Shown piece after piece: positions 60,636 through 64,000 of a DNA stretch of 64,000 bases; the first letter of the stretch is position 1, and every line of letters begins with the position of its first letter. The stretch is from JALOAT01 sp041687015 (GTDB taxonomy: Bacteria; Pseudomonadota; Gammaproteobacteria; Thiohalomonadales; Thiohalomonadaceae), in contig JAWLCT010000016.1 in assembly GCA_041687015.1 (NCBI GenBank), forward strand, positions 1 to 64,000, read 5' to 3'. The notes under the pieces are model-generated. The model was given only the letters and a program-made list of their open reading frames with translations. It was not told the DNA's origin and searched no databases. A program made the translations under genes and the position numbers.

Positions 60636-62423
60636 ATGGGCAGGATCCCCCAGAATTTCATCGATGATCTGCTGTCCCGCATCGACCTCGTCGAGGTGGT
60701 GGACGCCCGCGTTCCGCTGAAAAAGGCCGGTCGCGAATACGTCGCCTGCTGTCCGTTTCACAACGAAAAGACGCCGTCCTTCACGGTGAGCCCCACCAAG
60801 CAGTTCTACCACTGCTTCGGTTGCGGAGCCCACGGCAATGCCATCGGCTTTCTCATGGAGTACGAGCATCTCGACTTCGTGGAAGCCATCGAGTCCCTGG
60901 CGGGTACCCTCGGGATCCCGGTGCCGCGCGAAGGCCCCGAGCAGCGCAGCAGTGAACGCCGGGACGACAACAAGGTCCTTTATGAACTGCTGGAACGGGC
61001 TGGGGCCTATTTCCGTCAGCAGTTGCGGCAGCACGCCGACAGGGAGCGGGCTGTCGAGTATTTGAAACATCGCGGGCTGTCGGGCGAAATCGCACGGGAC
61101 TTCGGCATCGGTTATGCGCCGCCGGGCTGGCAGCACCTCATCGAGGCGTTCGCCACCCATCCGGCGCAGTCACGCCTGGCCGAGGCGGGACTGGTTATCG
61201 AGGCGGACAACAAACGTTACGACCGCTTCCGCGACCGGGTCATGTTCCCCATCCGGGACAGCCGCGGCCGTTATATCGGGTTCGGCGGCCGGGTACTGGG
61301 TGACGACACGCCCAAGTACCTGAATTCACCGGAAACCCCGGTGTTTCACAAAGGCCGGGAACTGTACGGCTTTTATGAAGCCCGTCAGGCGCTTAGGGAC
61401 CTTCCCCGGCTCCTGGTGGTCGAAGGCTACATGGATGTGGTGGCCCTGGCCCAGTTCGGCATCCGCTATGCGGTCGCCACTTTGGGCACCGCCGTCACCC
61501 GCGAGCACCTGGAAAAGCTGTTCCGCACCACCCAGGAGGTGGTGTTCTGCTTCGACGGGGACCGGGCGGGGCGCGAGGCGGCCTGGCGCGGACTGGAAAA
61601 CGCGTTGCCGCTCATGCGCGAGGGTTACCAGGTGCGCTTCATGTTCCTGCCCGAAGGCGAGGACCCGGATTCCCTGGTGAGGCGCATTGGCAAGGAGGCG
61701 TTCGAAGAACAGCTCGAGAAGGCTGTGCCCTTGTCGCAGTTCTTCATCGATCAACTGAAACATGAAGTGGATCTGGGCAGCCTGGACGGCCGTGCCCAGT
61801 TAGTGGAGAAGGTTCGTCCGCTGTTTGCCACGGTACCCGAGGGTATCTACCGGCATCTGCTGCTCGAACGGCTGGCGGAGTTCGCCCGCGTCGCGCCCGA
61901 CCAACTCGGGGCCTTGCTCGAAGGGCGCGAAGCGCCGCGTGCACCGCGAACGCCCGTACCGCAGCAGCGAATGGTGCGCTCGGGCCCGCCACCCGGCAAG
62001 CGACGCAGCGCGCCGTCGGCTGTGCGGCACGCATTGTCGCGGCTGATCCAGGCACCGGAGCTGGCAGCCAAGGCCGGCGATCCGTCCCGATTCAGCGGCC
62101 TGCGCCTGCCCGGCGTGAGGCTGCTGGCCGACCTGATCGACCTGCTGCAACGGAAGCCGGGCCTCAGCTGGGGCGCCGTGCTCGAGCACTGGCGCGGCAC
62201 CGACGAGGGCCGCCATCTCGCCCGTTTGGCCGCCGAGAAACCGCTCATCGAGGAAGCCGAGCTGCTGGAGGACGAATTCACCGGCGCTCTGGACATCCTG
62301 GAGCGCGAATTTCTGCGCCAGCGCCGCGAGGAGCTGCAGGAACGCTTCAAACACCTCAGCGAGGTGGAAAAGCTCGAGTTGAACCAGATCATGGTTCGCG
62401 AACGCGCGTTGCGCGGCGCCTAA
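60636..62423 (+). CDS. dnaG: DNA primase DnaG
   Basis: 595 residues. Synthesises RNA primers at the replication fork. The CHC2 zinc-binding domain shows CCPFHNEKTPSFTVSP and FYHCFGCGAHG (ligands about C39, H42, C60, C63). The RNA polymerase core has RDSRGRYIGFGGRVLGDDTP, and the TOPRIM segment LLVVEGYMDVVAL with FCFDGDRAGREAAWR near 305. The C-terminal helicase-binding domain follows a proline/arginine-rich linker near 430-460 (APRAPRTPVPQQR). Good operon continuity, 38 bp after yqeY. Confidence 0.97.
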   Translation: MGRIPQNFIDDLLSRIDLVEVVDARVPLKKAGREYVACCPFHNEKTPSFTVSPTKQFYHCFGCGAHGNAIGFLMEYEHLDFVEAIESLAGTLGIPVPREGPEQRSSERRDDNKVLYELLERAGAYFRQQLRQHADRERAVEYLKHRGLSGEIARDFGIGYAPPGWQHLIEAFATHPAQSRLAEAGLVIEADNKRYDRFRDRVMFPIRDSRGRYIGFGGRVLGDDTPKYLNSPETPVFHKGRELYGFYEARQALRDLPRLLVVEGYMDVVALAQFGIRYAVATLGTAVTREHLEKLFRTTQEVVFCFDGDRAGREAAWRGLENALPLMREGYQVRFMFLPEGEDPDSLVRRIGKEAFEEQLEKAVPLSQFFIDQLKHEVDLGSLDGRAQLVEKVRPLFATVPEGIYRHLLLERLAEFARVAPDQLGALLEGREAPRAPRTPVPQQRMVRSGPPPGKRRSAPSAVRHALSRLIQAPELAAKAGDPSRFSGLRLPGVRLLADLIDLLQRKPGLSWGAVLEHWRGTDEGRHLARLAAEKPLIEEAELLEDEFTGALDILEREFLRQRREELQERFKHLSEVEKLELNQIMVRERALRGA

Positions 62424-62689
62424 ACTGCGACGCGGTTCGTGCCGATGAGATATTCGCCGGGTTTGGTTGAACCCAGCGGAAAGTGCCCGCATCTAACTAC
62501 CGGCACTAACGGAAACACCTCCGTGTGGGGCAGGAGCCTCATGAAAATGCACCGGGGCATGCGCGTAGCCCATGCCCAGGAAACGACCATAGCGAATTCC
62601 ATGGCCTTTGCCTCGCAAACTGGCAGGGGTCGTCTATACTATTGTGATCTTTTTGGCCGCCGGGCCGTACCACCGCGAGTAACGACGAG
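62424..62689 (+). other. dnaG-rpoD intergenic region, 266 bp
   Basis: No credible gene; short frames on both strands match nothing known. A TATACT box at 62635-62640 could be the -10 of an internal rpoD promoter, but no good -35 is found at 16-18 bp. Two small palindromes are visible: AGTGCC/GGCACT (about 62480-62506) and GGCATG/CATGCC (about 62556-62576). In enterics this boundary carries rpoD-specific promoters, so a regulatory role is plausible. Confidence 0.45.
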
Positions 62690-64000
62690 ATGATGGATCA
62701 AGACCAGCAATCCCAGCTCAAGATGTTGATCGCCAAGGGCAAGGAGCAAGGTTACCTCACCTACGCCGAGGTCAACGACCACCTGCCCAACGACCTCGTC
62801 GACCCTGAGCAGATCGAAGACGTCATCGCGATGATCAACGACATGGGCATCACGGTGCACGAAGTCGCGCCCGATGCCGACACCCTGCTCATGACCGAGG
62901 TCAACGTCGCCCCGGACGACGATGCCGCCGAGGAGGCCGCCGCCGCACTGGCTTCCGTGGACGCGGAGTTCGGCCGCACCACGGACCCGGTGCGCATGTA
63001 CATGCGCGAAATGGGTCAGGTTGAACTGCTCACCCGCGAAGGCGAAATCAAGATTGCCAAGCGCATCGAAGACGGCATGAACCAGATGCTGGAGGCCCTG
63101 GCCTCGCATCCGGAAACCATTGCCGTGCTGCTGCGCGAATTCGAAAAGGTCGAGAACGGCGAGGGCCGCCTGGCCGACATGGTGTCCGGTTTCATGGAGC
63201 CCGATACCATTGGTGACGAAAACGCCACCGACGAAGTGGGCAACCTCGGCGCCAACGCCGCCGCCAACAACAACAACGGCAACGACGACGACGACGATGC
63301 CGACGAAAACGGCGACAACTCTTCCTCCGACGACGAGGAAACCGCCTCCGGCCCGGATCTCGAGGAAACCCGCCTACGCATGGGCAACATGCGTGAGCTC
63401 CACGAGAAGTGCACCGCGGCCATGGCCAAGCACGGCAAGACCCACGCGAAGACCAAGAAGCTGCGTGGCGAACTGACCCAGTGCTTCATGGAGTTCAAGC
63501 TCGCCGCCAAGATGGTGGATTCCCTGGTCAGCAACCTGCGTCAGCTGGTGGACCGCATCCGCGAGCAGGAACGCGTGATCATGGACCTGTGCACCAACCA
63601 CGGCATGCCGCGCAAGGAGTTCATCGCCTCCTTCCCGGACAATGAGACCAACGTCAAGTGGATCGACGGTCACCTGAAGGCCAAGAACTACGGCGAATCG
63701 CTCAAGAAGGTGGCGGAAGACGTGGTACGCGCCCAGTCCAAGCTGGCTCAGCTGGAACAGGAATGCGGCATGACCATCGCCGAAATCAAGGACATCAACC
63801 GCAAGATGTCCATCGGCGAGGCCAAGGCCCGTCGCGCCAAGAAGGAAATGGTCGAGGCCAACCTGCGCCTGGTGATCTCCATCGCCAAGAAGTACACCAA
63901 CCGCGGCCTGCAGTTCCTGGACCTTATCCAGGAAGGCAACATCGGCCTTATGAAGGCGGTGGACAAGTTCGAATACCGCCGCGGCTACAAGTTCTCGACC
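62690..64000 (+). CDS. rpoD: RNA polymerase sigma factor RpoD (sigma-70), 5' part
   Basis: 437 codons are present; the gene continues past the right edge (regions 2.3-4 missing). ATG at 62690 or 62693. Region 1.1 is LKMLIAKGKEQGYLTYAEVNDHLP, region 1.2 DPVRMYMREMGQVELLTREGE, and region 2.1-2.2 starts ARRAKKEMVEANLRLVISIAKKY, TNRGLQFLDLIQEGNIGLM. The non-conserved region between 1.2 and 2.1 contains a 25-residue low-complexity tract of Asn, Asp, Gly, Ser and Glu (about residues 190-220). Primary housekeeping sigma factor. Confidence 0.97.
   Translation, partial: MMDQDQQSQLKMLIAKGKEQGYLTYAEVNDHLPNDLVDPEQIEDVIAMINDMGITVHEVAPDADTLLMTEVNVAPDDDAAEEAAAALASVDAEFGRTTDPVRMYMREMGQVELLTREGEIKIAKRIEDGMNQMLEALASHPETIAVLLREFEKVENGEGRLADMVSGFMEPDTIGDENATDEVGNLGANAAANNNNGNDDDDDADENGDNSSSDDEETASGPDLEETRLRMGNMRELHEKCTAAMAKHGKTHAKTKKLRGELTQCFMEFKLAAKMVDSLVSNLRQLVDRIREQERVIMDLCTNHGMPRKEFIASFPDNETNVKWIDGHLKAKNYGESLKKVAEDVVRAQSKLAQLEQECGMTIAEIKDINRKMSIGEAKARRAKKEMVEANLRLVISIAKKYTNRGLQFLDLIQEGNIGLMKAVDKFEYRRGYKFST

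Noticed and set aside
62420..62602. 60-codon minus-strand frame between dnaG and rpoD
   Set aside because: Overlaps the end of dnaG, no ribosome site or recognisable family; more likely regulatory DNA.

Overview
This 64 kb window is a dense, high-GC stretch of a gammaproteobacterial chromosome. The lineage call rests on SlmA (nucleoid occlusion), the pilT/pilU-yggS-proC-yggT-yggU order, coaBC-dut-argB-slmA beside pyrE, ftsY-ftsE-ftsX followed by rpoH, and rpsU-yqeY-dnaG-rpoD. A free-living Chromatiales/Ectothiorhodospirales-like organism would fit, but species cannot be fixed from the sequence alone. I see no rRNA, tRNA, CRISPR array, prophage or plasmid functions.

Layout. 1-1.8 kb is accessory: the 3' end of an IS30-type transposase, then a probable membrane-acting toxin with a small membrane protein that looks like its immunity partner, then 366 bp of noncoding DNA. 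1.8-5.7 kb carries the pilus retraction ATPases PilT and PilU with a zinc-finger/TPR membrane protein behind them. 5.8-11 kb is yggS, proC, yggT, yggU, a dynamin-like GTPase and a DUF4426 protein. 11-16.5 kb holds two transporters, an ethylene-receptor-like sensor with a degenerate GGDEF domain, an M48 lipoprotein protease and exonuclease III. 16.5-22.9 kb is pyrimidine/arginine/CoA metabolism (pyrE, argB, dut, coaBC), slmA, radC and ribosomal proteins L28/L33. 22.9-28.7 kb has a fatty-acid desaturase, two tandem EAL-HDOD paralogues and a lone hydantoinase A-type protein. 28.8-33.6 kb is a Gld-like ABC operon ending in mutM. 33.6-38.7 kb is a zinc-sensing type diguanylate cyclase, a ferredoxin, coaD, rsmD and an M16 peptidase pair. 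38.9-44 kb is ftsY-ftsE-ftsX, a REC-REC-GGDEF protein, and rpoH preceded by a CIRCE-like operator. 44-49 kb is an archease-rtcB-DUF2288 group and an Omp85-like protein coupled to a TauE permease. 49-59.7 kb holds an aldehyde dehydrogenase, cca, several methyltransferases, folM/folK/folB, plsY and tsaD. 59.8-64 kb is the macromolecular-synthesis operon rpsU-yqeY-dnaG-rpoD; rpoD runs off the window.

The most unusual signals are: (1) a dispersed family of long imperfect inverted repeats built from CCACGGAG-type units, at least six copies plus a diverged seventh, nearly all starting within a few bases of a stop codon; (2) a near-perfect CIRCE element overlapping the presumed rpoH promoter, which would put the heat-shock sigma factor under HrcA; (3) the toxin/immunity-like pair beside the IS30 remnant; (4) the ethylene-receptor-like sensor that has lost most ligand-site residues and its GGDEF motif. 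Four c-di-GMP-type signalling proteins and one further degenerate GGDEF protein lie within 30 kb. All calls are by reading motifs and context; no database search or folding was run.
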